Source of the DNA: Pseudoxanthomonas spadix
GTDB taxonomy: Bacteria; Pseudomonadota; Gammaproteobacteria; Xanthomonadales; Xanthomonadaceae
Direction: 5' to 3'
Assembly (NCBI RefSeq): GCF_003703395.1
Contig: NZ_RDQN01000012.1
Coordinates: forward strand, 1-41,552
Length of the DNA: 41,552 nt
This document shows, piece by piece, positions 1-9,870 of this stretch. Each line of letters starts with the position of its first letter. Positions within the stretch are counted from its first letter, which is position 1. The position numbers and the translations under genes are program-made. Below the pieces are notes generated by a model that had not been told where the DNA came from, did no database searches, and worked only from the letters and a program-made list of their open reading frames with translations.

Positions 1-2
1 CC

Positions 3-30
3 ATTATAGGGCCATTTCCAGGTCCGTCAA
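3..30 (-). promoter_or_regulatory. Leftward promoter P3, near-consensus, at the window edge
   Basis: On the minus strand TTGACG (30-25), a 16-bp spacer and a perfect TATAAT (8-3). This is the closest match to the sigma70 consensus in the window. Transcription would begin at or just beyond base 1. The strength and tandem arrangement fit an rRNA operon to the left, which is inference because the operon itself is not in the window. Confidence 0.65.
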
Positions 31-113
31 CACCTCGCCAACAGGCCCTTCGTACCACCACCTCGACCGCCCGGCCCAAACCGCTGAACCGTCACCGCCG
101 AAGCGAGCCGCCC

Positions 114-141
114 ATTATGCAGGCCTTCGAACATCGGTCAA
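114..141 (-). promoter_or_regulatory. Leftward promoter P2 of the tandem set
   Basis: On the minus strand TTGACC (141-136), a 16-bp spacer and CATAAT (119-114). The region just downstream resembles that of P1: both have a GC-rich run with a GCTTC core, which suggests the promoters arose by duplication. Confidence 0.6.
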
Positions 142-218
142 GCACTTCGTTCAAAGCCGCCGACCAACCCCACCTCCAGCCTCACCAGCAGAACCGGTGC
201 CGCAGAAGCGGGGGGCGA

Positions 219-247
219 ATTATGGATGCGCCCGGTGCGTTTGTGAA
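219..247 (-). promoter_or_regulatory. Leftward promoter P1 of a tandem set, probably for a stable-RNA operon
   Basis: On the minus strand a -35 hexamer TTCACA (247-242) is followed after 17 bp by a -10 hexamer CATAAT (224-219). The sequence after the -10 is very GC-rich, as in discriminators of stringently controlled promoters. It lies downstream of the tyrS stop and points out of the left edge. Two similar promoters follow. No open reading frame fits the leader, so an RNA operon is inferred. Confidence 0.55.
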
Positions 248-326
248 GCGGTGGTGACAACTTTTTTGAAGGCCGGCCCGAACGGATGCGCAATGCCCAT
301 CGTGGCGGGCCTTGGGCGGATTGCAA

Positions 327-1535
<1,209 letters not shown>

Positions 1536-1645
1536 GTGACTTCCCACTCAAGGTGAATACGACAGACGTGCAACGACAAAGTTGAACGCCTGGTTAAAGC
1601 AAGGTTAACGATGCGATGCAGAAAAAAATCAAACGCCTCAAGGGT

Positions 1646-1674
1646 TTGACCTGCCCGACATGCCTGACTATGGT
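1646..1674 (+). promoter_or_regulatory. Probable promoter of the M23 peptidase-anmK operon
   Basis: TTGACC (1646-1651), a 17-bp spacer and TATGGT (1669-1674). Transcription would start near 1681, leaving a leader of about 38 bases before the ATG at 1719. A good ribosome-binding site (AGGGTGA, 1704-1710) sits eight bases before that ATG. Confidence 0.5.
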
Positions 1675-1718
1675 AGCCCGATTGGGCCTTCCACTTGGGC
1701 CTCAGGGTGAAGACATCG

Positions 1719-3176
1719 ATGCAGACACACGGGGATGGCGGCCGCCGCAAGCAACGGTTCCGCGAACGACTGGACGTTCTTCGAGAGTCAGCGCTTCATC
1801 ACCACGTCAGGCAGCACCTTCCCAGCGGGCGCTGGACGCGCCGGCAGTGGATCCACGCTTCGCTGTTCACCACCATCGGCATCATGGTGGCCACGATCGT
1901 GCCGGGTTTCTCCACTGCCCTGCAGCCGCAGATCAAGCCGCTGGCCACCGTGCCGCTGATGCTGCCGCAACAGGATGCGCACAAGCTCACCAGCGCCCCG
2001 GCCGACAACTGGCGGACGGTCAATGTGCGCCCGGGCCAGACCCTGAGCGCGATGTTCGCCGAGATGGGCGTACCGGCGGCCACCCTGCACCGCATCCTGC
2101 AGAACAAGGACGCCGCACGCACGCTGCACAGACTGCATCCCGGCGACGAATTGGCCTTCGACCTGCCCGACGGCGGCGCGTTGCGCGCCCTGCGCTATGA
2201 CCGCGACATGGCCACGCGCATCCAGCTGGACCTCACCGATGACGGTGTCCGTCAGAAGCTCATCAAGCGCGACGTCAGCATCCGCACCGCGGTGCTCAGC
2301 GGCAAGGTCGGCACCTCGCTCAACCGCGCTGCGCGCAAGGCCGGCCTGACCGCGGCCAACATCAACGCGCTGACCGACGACATCTTCAAGTACGACATCG
2401 ACTTCGATTCGGATCTGAGCCCGAATGATCGCTTCAGCGTGGTGGTCGAACAAACCTGGCGCGAAGGCCAGCTGGTGGCCACCGGCCCGGTGCAGGCGGC
2501 GACCTTCACCGTCAATGGCAAGCTGCATTCGGGGTTCCGCTTCGCCCGGCCGGGCGGGCGGGCGGAATACTTCACCGCCGCCGGCAAGCCACTGAAGAAG
2601 AGCTTCATCCGCATGCCGATCCCGTACGCGCGCCTGAGCTCGCGCTTCGGCGCGCGCAAGCACCCCATCCTGGGCAGGATGCGCATGCACAAGGGCGTGG
2701 ATTACGCCGCCGCGACCGGCACGCCGATCATGGCCGCCGGCGACGCGCGGGTGCAGTTCGTCGGCCGCCAGAATGGCTACGGCAATGTGGTGATCCTGGA
2801 CCACGGCCAAGGTCGCACCACCCTGTACGGGCATCTGTCGCGCTTTGCCAGGATCCAGCGCGGTGACCGTATCGCCCAGGGCACCCTGATCGGCTACGTC
2901 GGTTCGACCGGCATGGCCACCGGGCCGCACCTGCACTACGAATTCCGCGTCAATGGTGCGCATCGCAATCCGCTGCAGGTAACCCTGCCGCCGCCCGAGC
3001 CGCTGAGTGGGCCGGTGCTGGCGCAGTTCAAGACCCAGACCTCCAGCGCGCTGGCGCGTATCCGCACGGTAGAGAGTGCAATCTACGCCGACGCTGCCCC
3101 GGCCCCTCGTGCTGGCGCCAAGATGACGCTGGCCGAGGCGCTGGATGCCTCGCGCGTGCCCAGCAGCAAGCAGTGA
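1719..3176 (+). CDS. M23 family murein DD-endopeptidase, membrane anchored (MepM/YebA-like)
   Basis: Predicted zinc endopeptidase that cuts peptide cross-links in peptidoglycan, facing the periplasm. A basic cytoplasmic N-terminus is followed by one membrane segment (about residues 46-64). Then comes an OapA/LysM-like domain (about 98-150, beginning [16 protein letters not shown]) and a C-terminal M23 domain (about 302-422). The zinc ligands are visible: His324 and Asp328 in HKGVDY, and His406 of the HLHYE motif, with His404 as the catalytic histidine. The protein is 485 residues from the ATG at 1719; a TTG 24 bases upstream is less likely because the SD (1704-1710) fits the ATG. Its stop overlaps the anmK start by four bases (GTGA), so cross-link cleavage and anhydro-muramic acid recycling are translationally coupled. 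Confidence 0.93.
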   Translation: MQTHGDGGRRKQRFRERLDVLRESALHHHVRQHLPSGRWTRRQWIHASLFTTIGIMVATIVPGFSTALQPQIKPLATVPLMLPQQDAHKLTSAPADNWRTVNVRPGQTLSAMFAEMGVPAATLHRILQNKDAARTLHRLHPGDELAFDLPDGGALRALRYDRDMATRIQLDLTDDGVRQKLIKRDVSIRTAVLSGKVGTSLNRAARKAGLTAANINALTDDIFKYDIDFDSDLSPNDRFSVVVEQTWREGQLVATGPVQAATFTVNGKLHSGFRFARPGGRAEYFTAAGKPLKKSFIRMPIPYARLSSRFGARKHPILGRMRMHKGVDYAAATGTPIMAAGDARVQFVGRQNGYGNVVILDHGQGRTTLYGHLSRFARIQRGDRIAQGTLIGYVGSTGMATGPHLHYEFRVNGAHRNPLQVTLPPPEPLSGPVLAQFKTQTSSALARIRTVESAIYADAAPAPRAGAKMTLAEALDASRVPSSKQ

Positions 3177-4327
3177 CGCCGGCGGGCGGGCGCCGTTCCG
3201 GCGGGCCGCTGGCGCGCAAGCCGGCGCTTGGTGATTTGTACCTGGGCATGATTTCCGGCACCAGTGCCGATGGCATCGACGTGGCGCTGGTGCGCTTCGA
3301 TCCCGAGCCCCAGCTGCTGCTGGGCCGCACCTACCGCTGGGACGACCAGCTGCGCAACCGGCTGATCGAGCTGGGCCAGGGTGGCCAGGCGAGCTCGCTG
3401 GACGAACTGGGCGAACTGGACGTGCAGGTCGGCCAGGCCTTCGCCCACGCCGCCGGCCGGCTGATCACCCAGTCCGGGCTGGACCGGACCCAGGTGCGGG
3501 CGATCGGCTCGCACGGCCAGACCGTGCGGCACCGGCCCGATGGCACCTTTCCGTTCACCTGGCAGATGGGCGATGGCAACGTCATCGCCGAGCGCACCGG
3601 CATCGCCACCGTGGCCGACTTCCGTCGGCGCGATGTCGCCGCCGGTGGCCAGGGTGCGCCGCTGATGCCGGCCTTCCACGCGGCGATGCTGCACGCACCG
3701 TCCGAGGACCGGGCAGTCCTCAACCTGGGCGGGATCGGCAACCTGACCCTGCTGCCGGCCAGTGGCGCGGTGCGCGGCTTCGACACCGGTCCAGCCAATG
3801 CGCTGCTGGATGCCTGGTGCGAGCGCCATACCGGTCAGGCCTTCGATGCCGGCGGCGCGTTCGCGGCCAGCGGCCAGGTCGATGGCGCCCTGCTGGACAC
3901 GCTGCTGGGCGAGCCGTGGTTCGCCCTGCCGCCGCCCAAGAGCACCGGCCGCGAACAGTTCCACCTGGCCTGGGTACAAGCCAAGCTGGGAAAATCCAGG
4001 GCCGCTGCGGCCGACGTGCAGGCCACGCTGCTGGAGCTGAGCGCGGTCACCGTGGCCGACGCCCTGCGCGCCACCCAGCCGGACACCAAGCGGGTCATGG
4101 TCTGCGGCGGCGGCGTGCACAATCCGCTGCTGATGCAGCGCCTGGCCACGCACCTGTCCGGGATCACGGTCGAGTCGACCCAGGTCCACGGCCTGCATCC
4201 GGATTATGTGGAAGCCATGGGCTTTGCCTGGCTGGCCCGCGAAACCCTGGCCGGCCGTCCCGGCAACCTGCCCAGCGTCAGCGGCGCCAAGGGCCTGCGC
4301 GTGCTGGGCGCGCTTTATCCGGCTTGA
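3173..4327 (+). CDS. anmK: Anhydro-N-acetylmuramic acid kinase
   Basis: Cytoplasmic kinase of cell-wall recycling: it opens and phosphorylates 1,6-anhydro-MurNAc to MurNAc-6-phosphate with ATP. The 384-residue length is usual for the family. The N-terminal nucleotide motif reads [12 protein letters not shown] (commonly GLMSGTSLDGID), the sugar-site motif [12 protein letters not shown] (commonly DTGPGN) and the C-terminal adenosine motif [11 protein letters not shown]. The start is GTG at 3173, overlapping the endopeptidase stop, so about 20 residues precede the conserved core. AmpG, the importer of the anhydro-muropeptides that feed this pathway, is encoded about 2.6 kb to the right on the other strand. 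The gene is convergent with dld, with a 25-base gap holding the 10-bp palindrome GAGGCGCCTC. Confidence 0.96.
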   Translation: MTPAGGRRSGGPLARKPALGDLYLGMISGTSADGIDVALVRFDPEPQLLLGRTYRWDDQLRNRLIELGQGGQASSLDELGELDVQVGQAFAHAAGRLITQSGLDRTQVRAIGSHGQTVRHRPDGTFPFTWQMGDGNVIAERTGIATVADFRRRDVAAGGQGAPLMPAFHAAMLHAPSEDRAVLNLGGIGNLTLLPASGAVRGFDTGPANALLDAWCERHTGQAFDAGGAFAASGQVDGALLDTLLGEPWFALPPPKSTGREQFHLAWVQAKLGKSRAAAADVQATLLELSAVTVADALRATQPDTKRVMVCGGGVHNPLLMQRLATHLSGITVESTQVHGLHPDYVEAMGFAWLARETLAGRPGNLPSVSGAKGLRVLGALYPA

Positions 4328-4352
4328 GGCGCCTCATCAAGCCCCGGCGGCG

Positions 4353-6068
4353 TCAGGCCCAGTCACGCAACTTGGAGGTCTTGCCGATGCCGGGATTGAA
4401 GGCGTTGTGCGGGTCCAGCTGGCGAAAGAACGCCACCTGCGATTGTGGTGCGTGATACAGGTGGCCGACGTTGTGTTCGGCCGGGTAGCGCGCGCCGCGC
4501 GCGTCCAGCACCGCCAGCATCTTCTGCTCCAGCGCATGGCAGTCGGTGCCGGCCTTGACGATGTAGTCCTGGTGCAGGACGTGGCAGAAAAAGTGCCCGT
4601 AGTAGAGCTTGTGCAGCACCGGCGCATCCAGCTCCGGCGGCAGGCGCTCGAACCAGTCGCGCTCGTTGCGGCGCAAGGCGATGTCCAGCGCAACGATGTC
4701 CTGGACCTGGGTCGGATGCACGGCGCGATAGCGCACTGCGGCGCCGGCTACGGCAAAGCGCAGCAGGAAGGCCCTGGCGCCCTCGTCCGCGGTGCAGGCA
4801 AACCAGTCGCCGCTGGCGCCTGAAAAAAAGCGTTTCAGATAGGCCGCCGCTTCATCGATCCCGGTGCCGGACATCCTCAGCAGCAGGTGGTGTTCATAGC
4901 GCTGGCGGAAGTCGCGCATGCGCCTGGGCAGGTGATCGGGGAAGCGCTGGGCCAGCCACTGCAACGCGCGGTCGCTGAAGTGTTCGGGGAAAACCCGCAG
5001 CCGCTCCAGAAGCGCGTCCAGCCGCGACTTGGCCGCGAAGAAGCTGGGCAGGCGCTGGGTGCCGAGGGTCTGGATGGCGAGGAAGGTGTCCTTGCCGTAG
5101 CGATCGCCGATGTCGAAGGCATCGCGGTGCAGGTACTCGCCGGCCACCGGCAAGGACTGGAAACTGGACAGGATGTCGCGGCGGATCCGGGTCAGCTCGT
5201 CCGGGTCGTTGCTGCCGATGTAGAAGACCGCGGTCCTGTCGTGGCGGGGGAAGGTATCCAGGCGCACGGCGAACACCGCCAGGTGTCCGGCCGAGCCGGC
5301 GGCCTCGTGCAGGCGCCGCGCATCGGCGTTGAAACGCGCCGGCGTGTCGGCCTCGATGTCACGCACGTAGGTGGCGTAGTCGTGGTCCGAGGCGCAGCCG
5401 CCGGGGGTGACATCGCGGGCATGGTAGTGGCCACGTTCCAGCCTGGACAGCGCGATTTCCGGGTCATCGCCCAGCACGATGCCCAGGTGGTTGACCAGTT
5501 CCAGCGCGCCGTGGGCGTTGACCCGCGCGAACAGCGCCATCTCGGTGTACGCCGGCCCGCGATGGATCAGCGCCCCGCCGGAGTTGTTGCAGATCCCGCC
5601 CAGCACCGAGGCGCCCAGGCACGACGAGCCGATCACCGAATGCGGCTCGCGCCCCAGCGGGGCCAGCAGCCGTTCCAGCTGATGCAAGGTGGCGCCAGGC
5701 AGGCACAGCACCTGGCGGCCTTCGTCAAGCAGCTGCACCTGGCGCATGCGCAGGGTATTGATGATCACCACCGGCCGATCGTAGTCGGCGCCATCGGGGG
5801 TCGAGCCACCGGTCAAGCCGGTATTGGCCGCCTGCATGATGACGATGACATCGGCCGCCACGCAGGCGACCAGTACCCGCCACTGTTCGACCAGCGAGCC
5901 GGGCCGCACCACTGCCAGCACCGGCCCGCCGCCGAAGCGAAATCCAGTGCGGAACCGGCGGGTGGGGCCATCGCCGGTGAGCAGGTGGCGCCGCCCGACC
6001 ACCCCGCGCAGCGTCTCCAGCAGGGCAGAACGATCGACCGAGACAGACATGCGGCGCGGGACGTCCAT
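4353..6068 (-). CDS. dld: Quinone-dependent D-lactate dehydrogenase
   Basis: FAD flavoprotein that oxidises D-lactate to pyruvate and passes electrons to membrane quinones. The N-terminal PCMH-type FAD domain shows the pyrophosphate-binding stretch QAANTGLTGGSTP and IGSSCLGASVLGGICNNSGG. The C-terminal half matches the peripheral membrane-binding domain of E. coli Dld, ending HNAFNPGIGKTSKLRDW. Its 571 residues equal the length usual for the E. coli family. An in-frame ATG at 6050 would remove six residues; neither start has a strong SD. It lies 10 bases downstream of gloA on the same strand, so the two are probably co-transcribed. Methylglyoxal detoxified by the glyoxalases ends as D-lactate, the substrate of this enzyme. 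Confidence 0.95.
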   Translation of the reverse strand: MDVPRRMSVSVDRSALLETLRGVVGRRHLLTGDGPTRRFRTGFRFGGGPVLAVVRPGSLVEQWRVLVACVAADVIVIMQAANTGLTGGSTPDGADYDRPVVIINTLRMRQVQLLDEGRQVLCLPGATLHQLERLLAPLGREPHSVIGSSCLGASVLGGICNNSGGALIHRGPAYTEMALFARVNAHGALELVNHLGIVLGDDPEIALSRLERGHYHARDVTPGGCASDHDYATYVRDIEADTPARFNADARRLHEAAGSAGHLAVFAVRLDTFPRHDRTAVFYIGSNDPDELTRIRRDILSSFQSLPVAGEYLHRDAFDIGDRYGKDTFLAIQTLGTQRLPSFFAAKSRLDALLERLRVFPEHFSDRALQWLAQRFPDHLPRRMRDFRQRYEHHLLLRMSGTGIDEAAAYLKRFFSGASGDWFACTADEGARAFLLRFAVAGAAVRYRAVHPTQVQDIVALDIALRRNERDWFERLPPELDAPVLHKLYYGHFFCHVLHQDYIVKAGTDCHALEQKMLAVLDARGARYPAEHNVGHLYHAPQSQVAFFRQLDPHNAFNPGIGKTSKLRDWA

Positions 6069-6078
6069 GCGGGGCCGA

Positions 6079-6633
6079 TCAGCAAGCCAGATCAGGGGAC
6101 GGTCGCCCCAGGTTGGCGTTGAGCTCAGGCTGCACGATCTCGATCCAGTAGCCGTCCGGATCCTTCACGAAGGCCACGTTCTTCATCTTGCCCTGCTCCG
6201 GGCGCTTGACGTATTCCACGCCGTTGTCGTCGAGCCACTTGACCGCCTTGACCAGGTCCGGCACGGCAAAGCAGATATGGCCGAAGCCCTGCGGCTGGGT
6301 GTTGCCGTCATGGTAGGCAAAATCGGCCTGATCCTCGGTGCCCCAATTGTGGGTCAGCTCCAGGATGCCGCGCTGGGAAAAGGTCCAGCCGGTGCGCGCG
6401 CCGATCTCCTCGGGCACCTGGTCGGTGTCGTTGAGCTTGGCCAGGAAGAACAGCGAGAAGCGCATCTCCGGGAAGTCGAGCTTGCGCAGCAGGACCATGC
6501 CGAACACGTGGGTATAGAAGCCCAGCGACACCACCGGATCCTTGACCCGCAGCATCGTGTGGTTGAGGACAAAGCCGTCGGTGGCGGCCGGTGGCGGCCT
6601 GACGCCGGGGTGCGGTTCGGAGGTGAAGGTCAT
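6079..6633 (-). CDS. gloA: Lactoylglutathione lyase (glyoxalase I, long eukaryote-like form)
   Basis: Converts the hemithioacetal of methylglyoxal and glutathione to S-lactoylglutathione in the cytosol. At 184 residues it is longer than the E. coli type (135) and resembles the animal, plant and Pseudomonas GloA3 class. Alignment by eye to the human enzyme places the metal ligands at His25 (LNHTMLRVKDP; Gln in human), Glu92 (LELTHNWGTED), His119 (GFGHICFAVPD) and Glu165 (YWIEIVQPE). The long form is usually zinc dependent; that is family knowledge, not visible here. The ATG is preceded by GAGG. It is the first gene of a pair with dld. No glyoxalase II gene is in the window. Confidence 0.95.
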   Translation of the reverse strand: MTFTSEPHPGVRPPPAATDGFVLNHTMLRVKDPVVSLGFYTHVFGMVLLRKLDFPEMRFSLFFLAKLNDTDQVPEEIGARTGWTFSQRGILELTHNWGTEDQADFAYHDGNTQPQGFGHICFAVPDLVKAVKWLDDNGVEYVKRPEQGKMKNVAFVKDPDGYWIEIVQPELNANLGRPSPDLAC

Positions 6634-6739
6634 GGGGCGCCTCGTGTGGAAGTACCTGCAGTGCCCTGCGCACGGCAGGGCGACAATCTACCGCAGCCAT
6701 CCCCGGGGCCGTCGCGCCACGGCCCGCCTCTCCGGGTTT

Positions 6740-6967
6740 TTAGAAACTGGCGCCCTGGGGCACCGCGCGCAGCGCGGCGATGGCATCGGCCAACGCGTCC
6801 ACTTCCGGGTCGCTGAACCCGCCGCGCACCTCGGCTTCCATCGCGAACAGGCCGTGCTCGATCAGCCGCGAAATGGTTTCGTCGATACTCCAGCCGCGCG
6901 CCGCCGAGAGCCGCTGGATGCGCTCGGTCAGGATCGAATCGAGATCACGGATGAGCAGGTCGGTCAT
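6740..6967 (-). CDS. Small ribbon-helix-helix (FitA-like) DNA-binding protein
   Basis: 75 residues. The N-terminus has a short strand-like stretch (MTDLLIRDLDSILTERI) followed by two helices (SAARGWSIDETISRLIEHGLF), the pattern of Arc/MetJ-type ribbon-helix-helix proteins and of FitA/VapB-like antitoxins. The last 30 residues are acidic. Its start overlaps the 3' end of ampG by 23 bases in another frame, so it is read from the ampG transcript. No PIN or RelE toxin gene lies next to it: downstream is a 106-base gap and then gloA. It could be an orphan antitoxin, a transcription regulator of the operon or a protein of unknown role. A paired perfect 7-bp stem (6706-6712 with 6719-6725) follows its stop but lacks a T-tract. 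Confidence 0.75.
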   Translation of the reverse strand: MTDLLIRDLDSILTERIQRLSAARGWSIDETISRLIEHGLFAMEAEVRGGFSDPEVDALADAIAALRAVPQGASF

Positions 6968-8288
6968 GGGCGTGGGCTGAACCAGCAGTCCTGGACACGG
7001 GCTCCTTGATACGACGCCACAGCCAGGCGAGCAAGCCCAGGGTCGGCACGACCGTCAGTGCACTCAGGGTAAAAAAGGCGGAATACGAGGTCGCCTCGAC
7101 CAGGTAGCCCGACACGCCACCGGCGAACTTGCCCGGCAGGTTGGCCAGCGACACCAGCAGGCCGTACTGGGTGGCGGTGAAGTTGCGGTCGGTCAGCGAG
7201 GACATGAAGGCCACCAGCACCGTCCCGGCAAACCCCTGGGCGACATTGTCCGCGCTCAGTGCCGCGTAGAACGCCCACAGATGGCCGGGATTGTGCGCCA
7301 TCAGCAGGAAGGCCAGGTTCGACAGCGCCACCGCCAGCGCCGCCACCAGCAACATGCGCCGAAAACCGAATGCGGCAATGGCCAGCCCGCCGCCAAAGGC
7401 GCCCAGGATGCTCATCCAGATGCCGAACAGCTTGGACACCGTGGCGATATCGGCCTTGGTGAATCCCGAGTCCAGATAGAACGGCCCGGCCATCACCCCG
7501 ATCACCTGGTCGGGAAACTTGAACAGCCCCACGAACAGCAGCAGCCCCAAGGCCAGCTTCCAGCCATTGGTGGTGAAAAAACTCACGATCGGCTGCCAGA
7601 ACGCGCCGAGGAAGTCGATCCGCCGCACCACCGTGGCTTGCGGCCGCGCCGGTTCGGGGCTGAGCAGGGTGGTCACGATCGGCACCAACATCAGCGCGGC
7701 CATGCAGAAGTAGGAAAGGGTCCAGGACTCGAGCTGGGCCAGATACAGCGCGCCGGCGCCGGCGACGATCAGGGCGATGCGGTAGCCCAGGATGTAGGTC
7801 GCGGCCAGGGCGGCCTGCGCACGCTCCGGTGCGATCTCGATGCGGTAGGCATCGACCACCGAATCCTGGGTCGCACCGGCGAAGGAGCCGACCAGCACCC
7901 AGCCGACCAGCCCGGCCACGCCCAGCTCCGGGCGCATGCTGCCCAGCGCGAACAGACTGACCGCCACCAGCACCTGCGCAGCCAGCAGCCAGGAGCGCCG
8001 GCGTCCCAGCCGTCCCAGCAGCGGCAGCGCCGAGCGGTCGATCAGCGGCGCCCACACGAATTTCAGCAGATAGAAGAAGCTGGCCAGGCTGATCAGGCCG
8101 ATCTGTCCCAGCTGCAGGCCCACATCGCGCAGACGCGTGGACAGGGTCTGCGAAGCGATCAGCAGGAACGGCAGGCCGCTGCCGAATCCGAGCAGGGCCA
8201 TGGTCAGCGCCGAGGGCGTGGCAAAGGCGGCACGGATGCCGCGCCAGCCACGATAGGAGGGCTTTTGTGCATCGCCTGCCTGGTTCAT
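6945..8288 (-). CDS. ampG: AmpG-type muropeptide permease (MFS)
   Basis: Inner-membrane major facilitator predicted to import GlcNAc-anhydroMurNAc (peptides) released during wall turnover. 447 residues with many hydrophobic segments. AmpG-like signatures are LLGFGSGLPFLLIASQ and KFVWAPLIDR in the first helices and the later GLFKFPDQVIGVMAGPFYL region. A charged loop GRLGRRRSW sits at the usual MFS loop 2-3 site. The start ATG overlaps the xthA stop by four bases (ATGA), giving an xthA-ampG-(RHH) transcription unit. The assignment as a muropeptide rather than another MFS carrier rests on those motifs and on the nearby anmK. Longer in-frame extensions upstream run through xthA in another frame and are not real. 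Confidence 0.88.
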   Translation of the reverse strand: MNQAGDAQKPSYRGWRGIRAAFATPSALTMALLGFGSGLPFLLIASQTLSTRLRDVGLQLGQIGLISLASFFYLLKFVWAPLIDRSALPLLGRLGRRRSWLLAAQVLVAVSLFALGSMRPELGVAGLVGWVLVGSFAGATQDSVVDAYRIEIAPERAQAALAATYILGYRIALIVAGAGALYLAQLESWTLSYFCMAALMLVPIVTTLLSPEPARPQATVVRRIDFLGAFWQPIVSFFTTNGWKLALGLLLFVGLFKFPDQVIGVMAGPFYLDSGFTKADIATVSKLFGIWMSILGAFGGGLAIAAFGFRRMLLVAALAVALSNLAFLLMAHNPGHLWAFYAALSADNVAQGFAGTVLVAFMSSLTDRNFTATQYGLLVSLANLPGKFAGGVSGYLVEATSYSAFFTLSALTVVPTLGLLAWLWRRIKEPVSRTAGSAHAHDRPAHP

Positions 8289-9085
8289 CCGGCGTAGTCC
8301 ACCACGAACGGCGCGTGGTCGGAAAAGCGCTGCTCGCGATGGATCGAACACCCCTGCAACCGCGCGCGCAGGCCCGGGGTCAGCAACTGATAGTCGATGC
8401 GCCAGCCCACATTGTTGGCACGCGCCGCGCCGCGGTTGGACCACCAGGTGTAGTCCTGGCCGGTCGGATGCAGCACGCGGTAGGCGTCGACCCAGCCGCG
8501 GCCGCTGGCGATGTCCGCCTCGCCGGCCACGTCGGCGCACAGGCCGTTGAGCCAGTCGCGCTCGGCCGGCAGGCAACCGGAGTTGTTCTGGTTGGACTTC
8601 CAGTTCCTGATGTCCAGCGCGCTGCGCACGATGTTCCAGTCCCCGCACAGCACGTAATCGCGGCCGCTGGCCAGCCACTGGTCCAGGATCGGCTTGAGCC
8701 AGGCCATGGTCTGGAACTTGTAGTCCTGGCGCAGCTGGCCCGACGAGCCGGACGGGATGTACAGCGACACCACGCTCAGGTTGCCGAACCGGGTCTCCAG
8801 ATAGCGGCCTTCCTCGTCGAACTCGGGCCGGCCCAGCGCGGTGCGGATTTCGTCGGGTTCGACCTTGCTGTAGATCGCCACGCCCGAATAACCCTTTTTG
8901 GTGCTGGCGTCACGGAAGTACGCCCTGTAGCCGGCGGGGAGGAAATCCGGGCCGGCCAGCTGGTGCTCCTGGGCCTTGGTTTCCTGCACGCACAGCAGGT
9001 CCGCGTCCTGATCGGCGAACCACGAAAAAAATCCCTTGGAGGCGGCCGAGCGCAGGCCGTTGGCGTTGAAACTGATGATGCGCAT
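8285..9085 (-). CDS. xthA: Exodeoxyribonuclease III (AP endonuclease)
   Basis: Base-excision-repair nuclease that cleaves at abasic sites and degrades DNA 3' to 5'. 266 residues of the exonuclease-endonuclease-phosphatase fold. Catalytic residues are Glu35 in VQETK, Asp149 and Asn151 in CGDWN, Asp231 in WRIDY, and Asp256-His257 in FSDHAPF. The ATG at 9085 gives the canonical start MRIISFNANG. It is transcribed leftward with ampG (four-base overlap) and divergently from pyrE across 105 bases. Both the family and the pairing with pyrE are typical of Xanthomonadaceae. Confidence 0.97.
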   Translation of the reverse strand: MRIISFNANGLRSAASKGFFSWFADQDADLLCVQETKAQEHQLAGPDFLPAGYRAYFRDASTKKGYSGVAIYSKVEPDEIRTALGRPEFDEEGRYLETRFGNLSVVSLYIPSGSSGQLRQDYKFQTMAWLKPILDQWLASGRDYVLCGDWNIVRSALDIRNWKSNQNNSGCLPAERDWLNGLCADVAGEADIASGRGWVDAYRVLHPTGQDYTWWSNRGAARANNVGWRIDYQLLTPGLRARLQGCSIHREQRFSDHAPFVVDYAG

Positions 9086-9190
9086 GGACGAAGAGCGGGT
9101 CTTGCAGCCAGACAAGAGGGCAGCATACCGCCAGGGCCGGCCTGCGCCGCCTGTTACCCTTTGCCCACCCCACCGGTCCATTGCCTGCCC

Positions 9191-9850
9191 ATGTCCGACT
9201 ACCGCGCACGTTTCCTGCAGCTGGCCCTGCATGCCCGTGCATTGCGCTTTGGCCAGTTCACGCTCAAGTCCGGGCGCCTGAGTCCCTACTTCTTCAACGC
9301 CGGGCGCTTTGACAGCGGCGCGGCGCTGGCCGAGCTGGCCGGCTGCTATGCCGACGCGATCGAAGCCTCCGGGGTGCAGTTCGACCTGCTGTTCGGCCCG
9401 GCCTACAAGGGCATCCCGCTGGCCACGGCGATCGGGGTGGAGTTCGCCCGCCGCGGCCGCGACCTGCCACTGGCCTTCAACCGCAAGGAAGCCAAGGGCC
9501 ATGGCGAAGGCGGCACCCTGATCGGCGCGCCGCTGGACGGGCGCCGGGTGTTGATCGTGGACGATGTGATCACCGCCGGCACCGCCATCGGTGAGGCGCT
9601 GGGCCTGATCGCCGCCGCCGGCGGCCGCCCGGCCGGGATCGTGGTGGCACTGGACCGGCAGGAAGTGCTGGGCGAAGGCGGCCAGCGCCAGTCGGCGGCC
9701 CAGCGCGTTTCCGAGCAGGCTGGCGTGCCGGTGATCGCGGTGGCCAGCCTGGACGACCTGCTTGCATTGGCCGGGGAAAACGCCGAACTTGTCGGCCATC
9801 GCGAGCAGTTGCTGGCCTATCGGGCCCGCTACGGCTCGGCCGCGAGGTAA
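9191..9850 (+). CDS. pyrE: Orotate phosphoribosyltransferase
   Basis: Pyrimidine biosynthesis: joins orotate and PRPP to give orotidine 5'-phosphate. 219 residues. The type I phosphoribosyltransferase PRPP motif is VLIVDDVITAGTA; the substrate regions KSGRLSPYFFNAG and GPAYKGIPLA are present, as is the flexible catalytic loop with FNRKEAKGHGEGG. The start is ATG at 9191. A gene for a periplasmic protein begins 20 bases after its stop on the same strand. Confidence 0.97.
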   Translation: MSDYRARFLQLALHARALRFGQFTLKSGRLSPYFFNAGRFDSGAALAELAGCYADAIEASGVQFDLLFGPAYKGIPLATAIGVEFARRGRDLPLAFNRKEAKGHGEGGTLIGAPLDGRRVLIVDDVITAGTAIGEALGLIAAAGGRPAGIVVALDRQEVLGEGGQRQSAAQRVSEQAGVPVIAVASLDDLLALAGENAELVGHREQLLAYRARYGSAAR

Positions 9851-9870
9851 CCGACAGCAGGGGGCTGTCC

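Noticed and set aside
6706..6725. Perfect 7-bp stem with a 6-base loop after the ribbon-helix-helix gene, a possible terminator.
   Set aside because: No T-tract follows on the minus strand, so a rho-independent terminator is not supported.
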